Positions 1-12,638 of a stretch of 64,000 nt of DNA are shown one piece after another. The notes under the pieces are model-generated. The model searched no databases. It was not told where the DNA came from and worked only from the letters and a program-made list of their open reading frames with translations. Within the stretch, counting starts at the first letter, position 1. Every line of letters begins with the position of its first letter. Origin of the DNA: Ilex aquifolium (Eukaryota; Streptophyta; Magnoliopsida; Aquifoliales; Aquifoliaceae); contig OX637405.1 in assembly GCA_951799425.1 (NCBI GenBank), positions 26,205,635 through 26,269,634 on the forward strand. Direction: 5' to 3'. The translations under genes and the position numbers were made by a program.

Positions 1-529
1 TGAAGCGATGCTCCCAATATTGCTCCATTCTCTCCTATTGGAAGGGAAGTAAATCATTCATCTCCAGTCCTTCGTTCTGGCTTTGTGCTTCTTCATTGAT
101 TCCCCTCCTAGGCGGCTGATGGGGTGCTTGACTACTTTCTCCTCCTTCGTTTGCTTCCCTAAGGGGATCAAGGCACTGCCGTTCCCTAGGAGGAAGATCA
201 TTCGGGCCTCGCCGGGGTGGTTGCGCCTGCTGAGGACCTTGTAAGAGCTTCAAGAGCTCTTCATTTTGTTGAAGTAAACGTTGATTGACCAGACGAAGGG
301 CGTCTAATTCGTTGTGAGCAGGAGGATCCACCGTAGGTGGGTCATCTTCAGCGGTGGGGACGAAATCATGAAAGTTTTCCGGTTGTCTCCCACTGGTGAC
401 CTCCTAGGGATTCTGCACTCTTGGAGGATTCATCTGACTTTTAACTCATGTTTCATGTAGAGACCATCAATCACTGAAAAATCAGTATATTTGTAACAAG
501 AACTGTCGTTCCCACAGACGGCGCCAAAC
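1..529 (-). mobile_element. Ty3/Gypsy element, gag start and leader (runs off left edge)
   Basis: This is the 5' internal part of a Gypsy element read on the minus strand. A 98-residue reading frame (331 down to 35) begins MDPPAHNELDALRLVNQRLL and is rich in Q, N, P and R. This coiled, low-complexity style is typical of the gag N-terminus of plant Tat-type Gypsy elements. It is followed upstream by an untranslated leader, a primer binding site and an LTR, in the order expected for the 5' end. The rest of the element lies outside the window, so completeness cannot be judged. Assignment to Tat rests on the gag style and primer site only. Confidence 0.7.
509..526 (-). other. Primer binding site of the left Gypsy element
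   Basis: On the minus strand this reads TGGCGCCGTCTGTGGGAA, 3 bp inside the LTR end at 530. The same type of site occurs in the Tat element at 25998-26015. It fixes the minus orientation and the inner LTR edge. Confidence 0.75.
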
Positions 530-1250
530 TGATGGTATAAATTTACCAAAAATGAACTAAGGGTCAGATATGCGTGGAATTAAGTGTGGTGTCTGAGGTA
601 TAGGGCTCGTGCCAAACAATATCGGTTGATGCTCAGGGGAATTGAGGAAAGGGAGACAACACAACGGAATTACAGTGGTTCACCGGCCTGAGAGCTCGGC
701 TAGTCCACTCTACGATGGAGTCTCTAACTCCTATTTTCTTATTGATTGCGTTGAGTGTGTTACAGCGTAGTGAGGAGGGAATTAGGGTTCTTCGTGGCTC
801 TATTGCCTATCTCTCTCTTCTCAATGGAGGCCTACCCCCCTTTTATAGCCTCTTGCTTACCTCTAATCCGATTTTACTTCCTATAATGAATGGATCTTCC
901 CCCATCTCTCTCTCCAATCCCGGAGTCACCTAAACTCCATATGGCTGGCTTTAACGGTCCATATCCCGAGATCTTTGCCTTCTACCATGGGATCCTCCTT
1001 AATATTTGGAGAGGATCTTGGTTGGTTAAGGGTTTTATGCCTTGGTTCCAGCTTGGCTTCTACTTCGGAGGTGTTCGCTATCATCTTGTCGTCTCCTCAC
1101 CTTTTCCCCTATTATCTTGCTTGGGGGAGCTCCAATACTGGCTGGACGAGCTCTGACTATGGCTTGGATGAGCTCTGCTTGTTTTATCCGAGCTCCCGAG
1201 CTAAGCTCATTTCCTGACCTCATGTTTGGGGTTTATTTTAGGTATCATCA
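530..1250 (-). mobile_element. 5' LTR of the left Gypsy element
   Basis: The LTR is 721 bp with TGATG..CATCA termini. It abuts the primer site at 509-526. It is clearly homologous along its length to the solo LTR at 37895-38635, in the same orientation. The right part holds GAGCTC-containing repeats of about 20 bp, fewer copies than in the 37895 relative. The bases after the LTR (ATTAT, 1251-1255) are the likely target duplication, but its partner is outside the window. Short reading frames inside are not genes. Confidence 0.8.
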
Positions 1251-2400
1251 ATTATGAATGTGTCACTTTAATTTAAATTAATATGGAGGGGGGGGGGGGG
1301 GGGGAAGTAATGTCACCATTGTTCTGTAATTTAGAACCAACCAACAAGTGAAGCATACTAAATATTTAGACTCTGCACATATTCAATTATTTGAACCATA
1401 TGCCACTTGATCCGTAGGTCAAGATTCAATTATTTGCACACATATTCACCTTTTTTAACTTGAAATTTGGTTTTGATTTTCAGATCATTGGATTGTCCCA
1501 AAAAAAAAATCATTGGAAACTTGGCAACGATACAATCCCTAACATAAATATTAATTATGGGTATTTTTTTTATTAAAATATAGCCAAGTGTTTTAGCTAT
1601 AAACTGATTAGGCTGTAACTAATACCCTTGACTAGGTTGGCATGGCTTCACACAATCATCCGAATTGTGTCATTTTTATGTTCGACTATCTAATAAGTTG
1701 AATACTGCCCAAATATACAAAAACATGTCTATGTTCATAACACTTCATCCATAGTATTAGGTTCAGTATAACATAAATCATGTTCACTGTGCCGTTTGGT
1801 GATAGATTTTCAAGCATCCTTTCATGCTTATTGTTGATACCATAAATTCATCGTCGATCGTCTGAGGGGAATACCTAAACAAAAATTTGAAGACCAGAAG
1901 GGCTTCAGGGTTCGACCCTCCAATGCTTAAGTTAGAGATAGGATAAGGAATTGAATATAAATTTGGGTTTTGGATTGCTTACATGTTGGCATCGCCTTTC
2001 CTCCCTTTTATTTGCAATATGTTACCGTTGGGGGAATATCTATCCCTTAGTTTGAACTAGGGTGAATCACGGGTTTTCAATTTTTAGGTGGAAGTAAACT
2101 ATACCGAACTACCGAGCTGGTGACCAGGCAACCTCATACTCTGCCAAATTTACCCTTATCAACTGCCTACGCAGTTTACCTCATCATGCCCCATTTTAAT
2201 GCAGTTGTACGTTAGTGCCTTGGGAAGCAGTGAATGTGGAGCAGGTAGATGTAACTGTTGTGGGGCCAGTATATATACTTCTTGAAACCGCCTAAACAAC
2301 ACCTTTTCAAGAACTCTCCAGAATCATTGGTACGCTTCTCTCCCCTCTTGCAAACCTTTTTTCTTTTATGTAGTCGAATCCTTCGAGCTGGATCACATAG
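1251..2400. other. Intergenic DNA with G-tract and possible LTR scrap
   Basis: There is no gene here. A 17-bp G run lies at 1288-1304. From about 1831 the text (a TGTTGATACC start, then a stretch resembling the 'cttaag' part of the Tat LTR at 17190) suggests a decayed Gypsy LTR, and a TATA-like tatatata lies near 2270. Both are weak signals. Confidence 0.3.
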
Positions 2401-2737
2401 GGTTGAGTCATGTTTTCCAATTCCATTTCTATAGATTTTGTTTTCTTAAGTTGAAGAATCACAACCTTACTTCATTAGGGTTCTTCATAGATAATTCTAT
2501 TTTTACTCAACTTGAAATTATACCTGATTCCTACCTTTCTCTTCTTACCCATAGGACCAATTTTCTTTCTCCACCAAACTTGAACATAAACCATGGTAGT
2601 TTCGTCGTTATGGCTAGAGAACATAGTGATTCAAAGCATACTTTATCTGAGACCACTGCTTCACTGGTATCCGAGGCCAACAGAGCTAATGAAGACCTTG
2701 ATTCTATTCTTGAATTGGCTTCTTTGTCAATCAAGAA

Positions 2738-2902
2738 GGTCTCGCATACCTCCTCGAATTCCTTCATATGAAGAGAGGGATTTTCGGAATCGAGCCTATG
2801 AAATTGGGACAAAAGCTGGATAGTGTCAAGTTTTACCGTGAACCTTTGTACTTTCTGTGGGAAGATAAAACAATGTGGAACATTGCTCCTCATGGGGTGC
2901 AA
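2738..2902 (-). pseudogene. Gypsy gag fragment
   Basis: The minus-strand translation contains FHRLDSENPSLHMKEFEEVC, close to the conserved start of the retrotransposon gag domain of plant Gypsy elements (FHGL-SENPY-H-KEFEEVC). The match ends near 2738. This is a fossil scrap. With the leader at 2903-3312, the decayed primer site at 3313-3329 and the LTR-like block to its right, it appears to be the 5' end of one broken minus-strand element. A plus-strand frame at 2403-2771 overlaps the edge and is not supported as a gene. Confidence 0.65.
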
Positions 2903-3312
2903 ATAGTCCCTAAGAGTTCTGACTTATTGGTCGACCTCTTGGGATTGATTACGGTTATTAGTAGGGTCTCCAATTTTATTACCTGCTCTACTTATGTCAA
3001 AATTGGGGGCAAGGAATGACTCATTAGACTCTAAAGATACAAATGAACCAATACGTCCTACAGATTATTTAAATGGTGATTCAATATCAGAATCTGAAAA
3101 TTTTCCACTAGACATACAACTAAGAACTAATTGTGAGTTAAACTAAAATACCAGCTAAAAATTAAATTAAAAAAATAAACAAAATTAAAAAACTAATGAT
3201 TATTTAACAAAAATCTAAAATTTGGAATGAGGTTACCTAAAAAATCAAGTTCTCCAAATAGTCCATTTTGAATTCGAATTCCTCTTTTCAGCTTCCGTAT
3301 CCTTTCAGGTTT

Positions 3313-4270
3313 CCCCAGCAGTGGTGCTAAAAACTTTCTTGACTCCAAATAGACACATGCAAGTGCAAGTGGTCTGGAGTAGTAATAACTCGGTAAGACT
3401 GAAGTCGATCCTCAGGGAAATGATTTGGATGTAAGAAAAGGTGAAAAGAAAGAACAATTTATCTCAATTGTAAAGTGGGTAATTGTAGCTAATTCTAAAG
3501 AAATTCTTATGTATGAAAGGAACTCTCTAGTATCGGGATCAAGAACTAGTCATGTATATTAAATATAATATTAATGTAATCATCTCTTATCTCAGTTGAC
3601 TTCCAACATCAATGTAATCAATCGGTGGATATAAAAATCACTATCTAAAGCCTTTAAACCTCTACTAGGGTAAAACTAAACGACACACAATCCAATACAC
3701 GCATCCGGATGGAAGACATACGTCCAGATGCAAACCCCATAGCCTGGGGTCTTCTCCTTGGTCAACCAACTGAGTTCGCACGGCATTTTACATCCCAACG
3801 AGGGTACACCATATTTTCAAATCTTAGTTCGCACATATCCCCATGTCCTAACACCTTAAATTCTTTGGAATCCAATATTCAACAGGTGCGTCCGGATGGA
3901 AGAGTCTCGTTTGGATGGAAGCAATACATATCGTCAAAATCACTTAACAAATTTCAAGCTGCTTAACATCAGACCTTGCATTCGGACGGAAGACTAGCAT
4001 CCAGACGCATCTAGCTATCTCGGACTAGTCCCACAATATCCAAATTGACTTCGTTGACTTCCTCTTTGACCCCCTTGATTTCTTTGTAATCCCCAATCAT
4101 CTGGTCGATTCACCACGCACTCCAATTCAGCTTAATTTACATGTTTTACCTAATAAAATAACCAAACACTGAAAATTAATCAAATCATAAACTCAAGGGA
4201 TTATCCAATTAATAAATCAAAATATGCAATTCAGCATAAATAATAGAAAAATAACTGATACTTTTAATGA
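3313..4270 (-). mobile_element. Decayed primer site and 5' LTR-like block, Gypsy (Athila/Tat type)
   Basis: At 3313-3329 the minus strand gives a decayed match to the common plant Gypsy primer site TGGCGCCGTTGCCGGGG. The following text (from about 3341) has the style of plant Gypsy LTRs, including repeated 'gtccggatggaag' motifs at about 3700-4000. I cannot place the right LTR boundary or a target duplication. The element is old and broken. Confidence 0.45.
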
Positions 4271-4275
4271 CGAAC

Positions 4276-4551
4276 CACTAACCTTTAGTCATGTATTCAC
4301 CTATCACCAATACTTAGAGTCACGTAAGGTCATTAATCGTTTAAACTAACAAAACTTCTAAGTATGAAGGTGAATGGTTGGCGTGTACTTGGTTTTTGAT
4401 TTTTATTTAAAAGGAAAGATTATCTAAGCAAGCTAGGGCGGAAGAGGCTTTGGTTCATGGATCATGCACTAAGATTTATGACCACTAAGTTCTCTATCCC
4501 CTAATATGACCCACAACAATGAACATTTTTACTTTGATTCAAAGATGAAAT
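4276..4551 (+). repeat. Dispersed repeat, copy 1
   Basis: This is about 276 bp, recognisably the same as 44092-44363 in the same orientation (shared words: tttagtcat, tatcaccaata, tgtacttggttt, aagatttatg, ccactaagttctctat). Copy 2 ends where an LTR begins at 44365, so the repeat was the target there. Its class is unknown; it may itself be old LTR-element DNA. Confidence 0.6.
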
Positions 4552-5137
4552 CACTATAAAGCAACCCAAAGTGTGAATTACTATGATCAATAACAAAGAA
4601 AAACAAACAAAAGAAAATATTTTTGACTTTATCTTTTTCCAATGTTTTTTGAATTTTTCATAATTCATACAAAAACAATATGCACAAACATGCAATAAAC
4701 AAAGGAAAAATAAAGCAATTAATCATAAATCCTAAAAAGAATGTCAAACTTGACCTCAAAACTCTTTTTGGTTTTTCAATTTCTTTTCTTTTGGGTTTTT
4801 CAAAATTTTAATGTTTTTTATTTTTCTCATAAGAAAACAAATAAAAAATATATACAATGTATGTCCCTAGGGTGTTTGATGCAATGCATGAATGATAAAC
4901 CTAAGTCCATGCTACTCACCTCACCTGTTTCTAGGCCACATGACCTTGTTGAAAGCACTTAAGGCATCCAACTTGGTTGAGATGGTGAGCCTCTCAAACT
5001 CCTCCCTAGTCACTCATACTTGTTTTACCTTCCAAAAATTTGGGTTTGGTCAGGGAATGGGTGGAGGACTAACTCTCTTCTCTCCAAAAGTATATAGATT
5101 AATATTGACCTTTTGAGTAGAAGGAGCTTTGTGCACT

Positions 5138-6780
5138 CTAGCACGTGAGCCTTAGATGATGATGCACTTGTATGCTTGAACTCACTTGACCTTCCAAAAG
5201 CTTAGAAAAATTCATAACTTGGTTGTTTAAAATTTTGGATTGGTTGGCTAGATGTATGATCTTTTTATTCAAGATTTCCCTACTATGAATGCAATATCCA
5301 CTATAGTGACCAAGCTCTCCACATGTAAAACACACAAGATTTTTTATTGGGTTTCCTTTTTAATCAACTTTTTTGAATACACACCCTTACCATTTTTACC
5401 TTTTGGAGGACTTATGTTTACATATAGTAGTGATGGGTTGGGATTACCCTCCACAAATATGGTCGTGGATGAAGAGGGGTTAGTGTTTTCATGGGTGTAG
5501 CCTAAACCACGCTTGCCACCCACATTTTTTTGCATAGATATCATTCTATCAAGCTTTTCAGCGCTTAGGGATAGTCTTCTACAGAGTTCTTGTGAATCAT
5601 GAAGGTCTCTATCAAGTTTGATCAACGTAAGCTGTAGACTCTTCTTCTCAACAAGCCCATGACACTCTCTCTTAAGGAAGCTCACTCGGTCTAGAAGAGA
5701 CTTTTTCTCTTCCTCAGGCTCATAAATTTGGGCTTTGCACTTCACAAGTCCACATGTAGTGTTTTTCAATATTATTACTTGATTTTTCCCAATCACTCAA
5801 GGCAAGCACTTTCTTTTGTTGTTTGAGGAGTTGCTCATACAATTTTATCATATGCATATTTTATATCATCAAAACTCTATTCGTCCTCCTCACATATGGG
5901 GACTTCCTCTTCCAAGTCTTCTAAGTTTCTCTAGGAGGAGAGGAGTGTGAACCTACAAAGGCCGTAAAATTCTTTTCATCATCATGAGAAGAGGAGTCAT
6001 CATTCGATGTTGACTCATTTTCACTGTCGCTCCATTTGAAACTCCTCTTTTCTTTAGGTGAATATTTCTTTTCTCTATTTCTTTACGAAAGTTTCTCCCC
6101 CCTTTAGCCTTTCCCTCATTAGGTGTTCTAGGTATGATAAGCTTTTGAATTAGGACTCTATAATACTAGCCCTGAAGTATTTTTTGAACTTTTTTGCAAT
6201 GAAGGATAAAGTCTTCTTCTCCTAATTAGGGTGACTCAGATTTACCCTTTATTTCTTTAGTCAAAATCAATGTCACACCCTTCATCTTTTTGGGTGGAAG
6301 AAGGTCATCTCAAAAGTCAATATTGACCCAACTAGGTCTTCAGTCATCAACCATGGTACCTAATGCAAAAGTTCAATTTACAATATTGCACAATTTAGCA
6401 TAAAACTCACTAAATATTTCATCTTCTTGCATCCTCAAAGTGTCAAATTAAGAGGTGTACCTTTGGAGTCTATACATCTTCACCATGGAGGTCCCTTCGT
6501 GGAAAACTACCAAGATGTCCCATGCTTTTTTGGAGGTCTCGCAATTTGTAATCCTCTAGAACTTGTTTAGTGTCACGACATTAAATATCTCATCAAGTCT
6601 TTCATGTTCCACCCTGCTTGCTCGATTTTGCCTTTTGTCCAAGTCTTCGGGGATTTCTCAACCACCATTTCACCAGCTTCAACTGGTGTGGTGGCGATGG
6701 GAGGCTCCAACCCTCTTGCACAAATACCCAAACTCTCTTGCCTATCGATTTGTGACACACTCTTTTGCCATCTTTCCAAT
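5138..6780 (-). pseudogene. Ty1/Copia gag remains (UBN2 type)
   Basis: Read on the minus strand, pieces match a Copia gag in order. Near 6560-6400 the translation contains KAWDILVVFHEGTSMVKMYR and then a run like RMQEDEIFSEFYAKL, the UBN2 core. At 5796-5344 comes a coiled region with SFLKRECHGLVEK and GKRGLGYTHENTN. At 5335 comes a CCHC zinc knuckle (CFTCGELGHYSGYC). Downstream pol was not found, so the element is truncated to the left. It is broken, with several breaks, and is a fossil. Confidence 0.7.
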
Positions 6781-6952
6781 ACACAGAGTTAGACCCATTA
6801 AAGAGAGGTGCTCATGCAATTGATCCTCCTTTTTTAGACTCAATTTGATACTAACTTGTAGCAACAACAGATCTCTAGGAAGAAAAAAATAGATATGCAA
6901 GCAAAAAGAAGATATGTCTACAATATGTCTGATGCAATTTATGGAAAACGAC

Positions 6953-6964
6953 GTTCTGATACTA
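6953..6964 (-). other. Copia primer binding site
   Basis: The minus strand closely resembles the initiator-methionine tRNA primer site TGGTATCAGAGC of plant Copia elements, 2 bp from the LTR edge at 6967. It lies between the gag remains and the LTR, as expected. Confidence 0.6.
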
Positions 6965-6966
6965 AT

Positions 6967-8435
6967 TGTTGTTCCGGAAATGGGAGATATGGATTGGATA
7001 TTCCCCTATGATTATACATGTGGATTGCACGACGCTACCTAGAGGGGGTGAATAGGTTTTCAAACTTTATGCTTGGACAAACACCAAATTAAACCTATTA
7101 CTGCAATCCATGAAGATTAATGTATTGATTTTATCAATTAATCATTCAACACTTAATCTCCCATGAGGATCCCAATCCAATGACCCAAACCCTTGATGCA
7201 CAACTATGGATGATAAATATGTTCAATCAATTATTCATTTAAACACATAGTTTGCATGTGTACTCAAGTCACAAGTGTATATGAAAATAACAAAGATTAA
7301 CACATGCAATTGTTGACGCAGAAACCCTACGCGGGAAAAATCGCGAGTAACCTCTCTAGGGTTTACCAAAGCCTAATTCTCTATCCCAAAGTCAGTTTAC
7401 AAATACTCAAGTCTTATACCTCAATCAATACCATGGTTAGAAGCTATTTTCCTTCAATAAGCCTCTCCGTCGAAACTCCATCTTTAACATATTGGACAGC
7501 TTCACTTAGATTCTTTATCACAATGAATTTTCTAAGCCTCGAGCGATCTTCTCTGCTAAGATACTTGGTCTGCACACTTCCAATGGGTTTGGTCTTTAAC
7601 AAAAAAAGTTCTTATTCTCCAAGTTGTGAGGTTGGATGAGAATCACAAGATAGTAGCTTTTGAATTTAGAAATCTAGGGTTATGGTACAATCTTTAAAGT
7701 TTAAGAGGCAAGAATTTAACTCACAATATTGATACCCTAGGTTGGAAAATCCTCACCCCATTTCTAGGTCCAGAATAAGGGTAATCTTGGTGACAAAAAA
7801 CTATAGATTTGCGAACGACCACTCAAGGAGTGGAATAACAGTGGTCACTAAAATAAAAATGAATTCCAAACCGACCTAGGAGAGTAAGACCACTCGAGCG
7901 ACTAGGGGACCACTCAAGCGACTAGGGTAATCCCTATTACTCCTCCATTAAGCCTTTGCCCAAATTTCCCTAAGTCGTGAAGAGACACTCCAGCGAAGGC
8001 TAGCGAACATAGGGCAGTCCCTACTGATTTTTTAAGCCTAAAATCAAGTAAAAATTTTGTACTCCTGAGCACTAAAGGGTGTTGCTCAAAAGGTGTCCGA
8101 TATTGGTTTAAATCTATGTTTTCCAAACACACAAATGGTTTAGAAATTTTTTTTTTTAAGAACACCTAGGAGCCACGTGTGGATCAAATACCAATTCGAT
8201 TTTAACACTAATCCTCCTAAGTCTATTAAACCAATGGATCATCATAGGTCTCTAGGTCATCCTTTTCCTAAGCAAGCAGTAGGATACAAAGTGCTTTTGA
8301 TGTAGCTTTGACGCATGATCTCATCCCTTCAAATAACGCTTTTGGATCTTCATTGTTGTAGCCTCATGACCATAGAATAGGATGAGATTTATAAGGACTT
8401 CACAAAATTAGCCAAGTACAAAACATGATCTAACA
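6967..8435 (-). mobile_element. 5' LTR of the broken Copia element
   Basis: The LTR is 1,469 bp. On the minus strand it starts TGTTAGATCATG and ends GGAACAACA. Both edges are supported: the inner one by the primer site, the outer one by alignment with a second family member at 44365, which begins with the same TGTTAGATCATG. Internal 'actcgagcgacta' motifs repeat near 7890-7925. The adjoining AAGAC (8436-8440) is the likely target duplication. Confidence 0.7.
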
Positions 8436-8440
8436 AAGAC

Positions 8441-8985
8441 AACATATAACTAAGTTCATACCGTTTCTGATTGTACACCTCTACTCCGGAATTCAACCAT
8501 GAAGCATCAACGCATCTACATTTCCCCATTACCACAAAAATCCCAAAAAATTTAAAGAAAAAAATTAAAAATAAAACTAAAAATATGCTAAATTTTGGCA
8601 AAATTTACGGACATAACAATGATCGTCAAGCGAGTAAATCTTAAAGAGATATATATTCCTTCGAAAAGAGGACAAAAAATAACATATCATATAAATTCAA
8701 ACACCCCGACCCTCACCCTAGTTCAACAGAATTCAAGCCCCCAATTCTATTGGCAACCATTGAAACAAAACCCATGGAAGAACATGAAAAATAAAAATCA
8801 TGAAGTAATTAACTAACAATAACTACAAATATAAAACCAAATTTGTTACAAAGTACAATATAGCATCTCCAAATCAAAAACCCTACCATGGAATTCAAAC
8901 AGAGTGGAAATCAAGTTAAATGATGATGGACCTCGGCAATGAAAATGAAGATGTCAACGATAATAACAGAGGAGTAGACCAAGGC
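8441..8985. other. Non-coding interval
   Basis: A+T-rich DNA with no convincing gene, between the Copia LTR and the solo LTR. Confidence 0.5.
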
Positions 8986-9550
8986 CTATTTGTAAAACCC
9001 GGGAAAATTTGAACTTTTTCTGAAAAATGGCAAAATGGTAATTCTCTACCCTTATGCGTATTTGAAATAATCATGTTCTAGACCTCAGATGAGGAAACGG
9101 AGTGCGCCATTGGATTCGCAACGCGAAATCTAGTAATCACTAGAAATTTCGTCGAATTCCGAGATAGTCGGATTTTTGCACGTCGTTCGAGGCGACTGCG
9201 TGGCGAATGTAATTTTAAAGGTCCCCAATAATGGATTTTATAAAATTTCCTTATAATTGGATTAAAGTTCCAATAAAATTAATTTGAAGTTAATCCGAGA
9301 TATAATGAATCGTTTCGGAACGAAAAACGGACCCGTAAGTCGAAAATATGCGGTGCGATGTGGACCGCACATTTTTGCCTATAAATATCGGTAAAAATCT
9401 GATTTTCTTCAGACTTTTTGAGCTGAAAACCAGTGAGAAAACGTGGGTGAGGAGGAGAGAAAAAAAGTGAGAAATCCAAACTTGTTTCTCCGATTCCGGG
9501 AGTTCCGTCCGTCGGAATTCGTCGATTCAAAAGGCAAAGTTCATCTACGC

Positions 9551-9815
9551 GACGAGGGCTACGCGTGTGTACCAAAAACAACAAGTTTCACCGAAGGTGA
9601 ACGGGTGGGGGTGTACGAAAAACAAGATTCGAGTTGTATTTCTTTGCTCGGATTCCGTCGAGCTAGAAGGGAGAAGTGATCACGTCGACGAGGGCTACGC
9701 GTGGGTACCAAAAATGAAGATTTTCACCGAAGGTGAAAAATCGGGATTTGGAAAAATCAAGCTTCGAGTTGGGTTTTCGGGTCTTGGGAGCTTCCTACGG
9801 GATTCTCACGCTACA
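9551..9815 (+). repeat. Direct duplication inside the solo LTR
   Basis: The text starting gacgagggctacgcgtg at 9551 returns at 9687 (offset 136 bp), including 'ttcaccgaaggtga' and 'cgagttg' words. The two copies are moderately diverged and lie just downstream of the presumed transcription start. Confidence 0.65.
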
Positions 9816-10317
9816 AGAGGTAGGGGTTCTCCTACTTGGGTTGATTTCTTACCTAAAATGCCTATGATTATGGCTTGGTATATATATAGATATGTGTACA
9901 TATTTATATGGATATAGTTATGGAATAATGAAGAAAATGGATAGGTTGTTAGAAAAATTACACTTGCCTATTGGTGGAATTTAGGTAAAATAATTTTATC
10001 CTAAATTGGTATGTAGAAATTGCCTATTGGAATTTCTTGAATTATGTGGAAATTGGGCATGATACGTGTTACCATGTTGTTTGCCTTGAAGGTGTTTGAC
10101 AAAATACCTAAATGGATTGAAATTGTTATATGATAAATAACATGTTATGCCTTATGTGGTAAATGAAAATCATATGTGTACGATATGATTTATGTTGAAA
10201 TTGTGAATGTCAGATATATATTTTGATATATCAATTGTTGTAATGAAGCATGAAATTTATACGTTTATAATGTAAATTGCCATGGAGTGGAATTGATTAT
10301 GTTAATTTAGTCCATAT

Positions 10318-10560
10318 GGCATGCATTACATATGTGACATAATGTTATTGCAATGATACATCGCATTGCATATGTACGGGGAATTCACATCATGAGTGGT
10401 GTGTGTGTGTGCATGGTTGTTGTTAATACCATATGTTGGAATGTGGTAGAGACAGTTCATATGACATTCATTACATATGAACCTTGCATGAGAGAAGCAA
10501 TGGGTCATTACATTGCATATGTACGGGAACATCACATACATGGACATTGTGTCATAAGGA
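10318..10560 (+). repeat. Second direct duplication inside the solo LTR
   Basis: Two copies about 150 bp apart share 'cattacatatg' and 'cattgcatatgtacggg' followed by 'cacat' (first near 10322-10395, second near 10469-10540). Confidence 0.6.
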
Positions 10561-11032
10561 TGTTGTGCATGGGTGTTTGTACCACAATCTATGTGGTATT
10601 AAATGCATGTGGTTACGGGAATTGCTCATTGGCATTATCGCATATAGAGCATGACAGTGGTAACTCCATTCATGAATATTAGCCGTGAGTGGAAGCATGT
10701 GTGGTTGGTGCATGGTTAAATCAACACCTTGTTTGGTGCTTGATATGTGGACTCGGGAGAAAAGTGGATCGACGATCCTTTTTGAGTCGCATGGTTGCAT
10801 TGCATAAGTAAAAACTTGTGTCTGGGTATAGCAAGAAGGGGCATGGCGACTTCCTCGGGTGAAAGACCCGGAATCACTTGGTTCAGTCACTCCCCTGAGG
10901 TGAAATTCCGGAAAAGTGACATGGTGTACGGAACCAGCGGTGTGACTCCGAGAATCCGTTGCCCAACAAAGACACAAGAGTTTTGATTTATAAATTGTCG
11001 TTGAATGTATAACATCAACGGCGGATTTTACA

Positions 11033-11395
11033 ACACACTGACATCTCATTGTGTGTGTGGGAGCCGGGAGGGCTCGGGTTGTGTTATATGATTGAGTCTC
11101 ATCTCACTCATGGCATGTTATACACATTGACATTACATTGTGTTGTCGAGCCGGGGAGGGCTCGGGGTGAGTGCATAAATGAGTCACATCTCATTTCATG
11201 ATACATCAAACACGTTGGCATTAGCATTGTGTTGAGGAGCTAGGGAGGGCTCGGGTTGAGTACATGAGTCGCATCTCATTTCATGGGGCTTAGGTAGCCC
11301 GGTTTAACATACATGACATTGACATGTAAAGGGAGTCAGAGTGGACTCGGGTTGAGTGCACATGGGTGGGTCTCACCTCATTCATGGCATGACAT
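11033..11395 (+). repeat. Four degenerate tandem units inside the solo LTR
   Basis: Units of about 85-100 bp each contain 'cattg-c-ttgtgt', 'gagggctcgggttg' and 'gagtc-catctcatttcat'. The units are strongly diverged. Confidence 0.6.
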
Positions 11396-12028
11396 TATAG
11401 CATTATATCATTTAATTGTATATTATTTGATGGAATGGTTACGGATTTATGGATGTTGCATGTGAACATTTCATATGCATATAGGTTGAGGAGTAGCCTC
11501 TGTAGGAAATACTCTACTGGGCGTTGGCTCACCCTATACGGGAACACATTTCAGGTGGGAGAGATACACCGGCGGATGGCTCCATTTTGGACCCTCATGC
11601 TTGAAGAAAGTCGCATGTGGCTTTACTTAATGTTTTGTGTAATTACATGTTAGAAACTATATTTTGGGGCATGTAATGCGTAAAATAATTGTAATAGAAC
11701 TTATAAAGACTATTGTTAGATTAGCCTTTCATGTTTTGATTTAAGTATGGTTAATTGGACCCAGTGTGGCCAATGTTTACTTATACATGTACCCGGTGCG
11801 GCCATTGCTTTATATTTGACCTCGGATGGGTCTGGTAATTGTGTATTGCACAGATTGGGTATTGGGTAGAGCTCCCCATACAAAGGAGACTCTGCCCAAA
11901 TTTCATTAAGTTATGGACCCCGGTAAATGGGGCATAACAGTGTGATATCGAGATACTAGGTATCTACAGGTATTCCGCGGGTTGATGGGTAATCAACGGA
12001 CCCCCGGATTTTGGGGTGTCACACTATT

Positions 12029-12367
12029 GCTAATCACTCAGCTAATTGCTAAGCTACTCTGAAATCACAATCGAGAATAACCAATTCAACGACAAAATAA
12101 ACCAATTACTCTGGAAATAATTGCGATGACAAAAGCAGAGGACATTTGTTGTTAACCATACCAAAAATAGAAAAAAATTAAATACCAAAGTTTGACAGCA
12201 TAACCAAATATTATGTATGTGGGTGTGTAAAAAATAGTAGATTTTTGGGAGGATGTTTTGCTCAAAGAGGTGTGCGTATTTGTGTGTGTGTGTGTGTGTG
12301 TGAAAGATAGAGGTTGTGTGTATTGGGGGTCTAGCAGTTGTGTGTTATGTGCGTGCGTGCGTGTGTG

Positions 12368-12405
<38 letters not shown>

Positions 12406-12592
12406 TACATCTATGTGATGTGTGTTTTTGTGTATGTGTCTGTTTATGTGTGTGTGTGTTGTCTCTGCATGTGTGTAATGTGTGTTGTGTGTGTTTGTGT
12501 TGAGTGTTTTGTGTGTGAGACTGCATGTGATGCATTTTTTATTGTGAAGACAGAGAGAGGTAGAGTGCAACTTTGTGTGCGTGTGTTGCTGT

Positions 12593-12638
<46 letters not shown>

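Larger units (their letters stand above)
8991..12023 (+). mobile_element. 3.0-kb solo LTR, long-LTR Gypsy (Tekay/Del-like)
   Basis: The LTR begins TGTAAAACCCGGG and ends GGGGTGTCACA, which form an imperfect terminal inverted repeat. It is flanked by identical 5-bp duplications, CTATT at 8986-8990 and 12024-12028. A TATA box (ctataaatat, about 9379-9388) points to plus-strand transcription with a short U3. No coding pieces, primer site or second LTR are present, so this is a solo LTR. LTRs of about 3 kb with TGT-A-ACCC ends fit the Tekay/Del chromoviruses; the lineage is an inference. Confidence 0.8.

Noticed and set aside
715-1257. Several short plus-strand frames, also at 38078-38509
   Set aside because: They lie inside two homologous LTRs and differ between copies. 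They have no protein family.
2403-3019. Plus-strand frames of 122 and 83 residues
   Set aside because: The region overlaps a minus-strand gag match with a clear family signature, and the plus-strand frames match nothing known to me.
10326-11049. Frames of 109 and 165 residues
   Set aside because: They fall within the repeat arrays of the 3-kb solo LTR and overlap each other on opposite strands.
12152-12594. Cysteine/valine-rich and threonine/histidine-rich reading frames on both strands
   Set aside because: They are translations of TG/CA simple repeats and do not represent genes.
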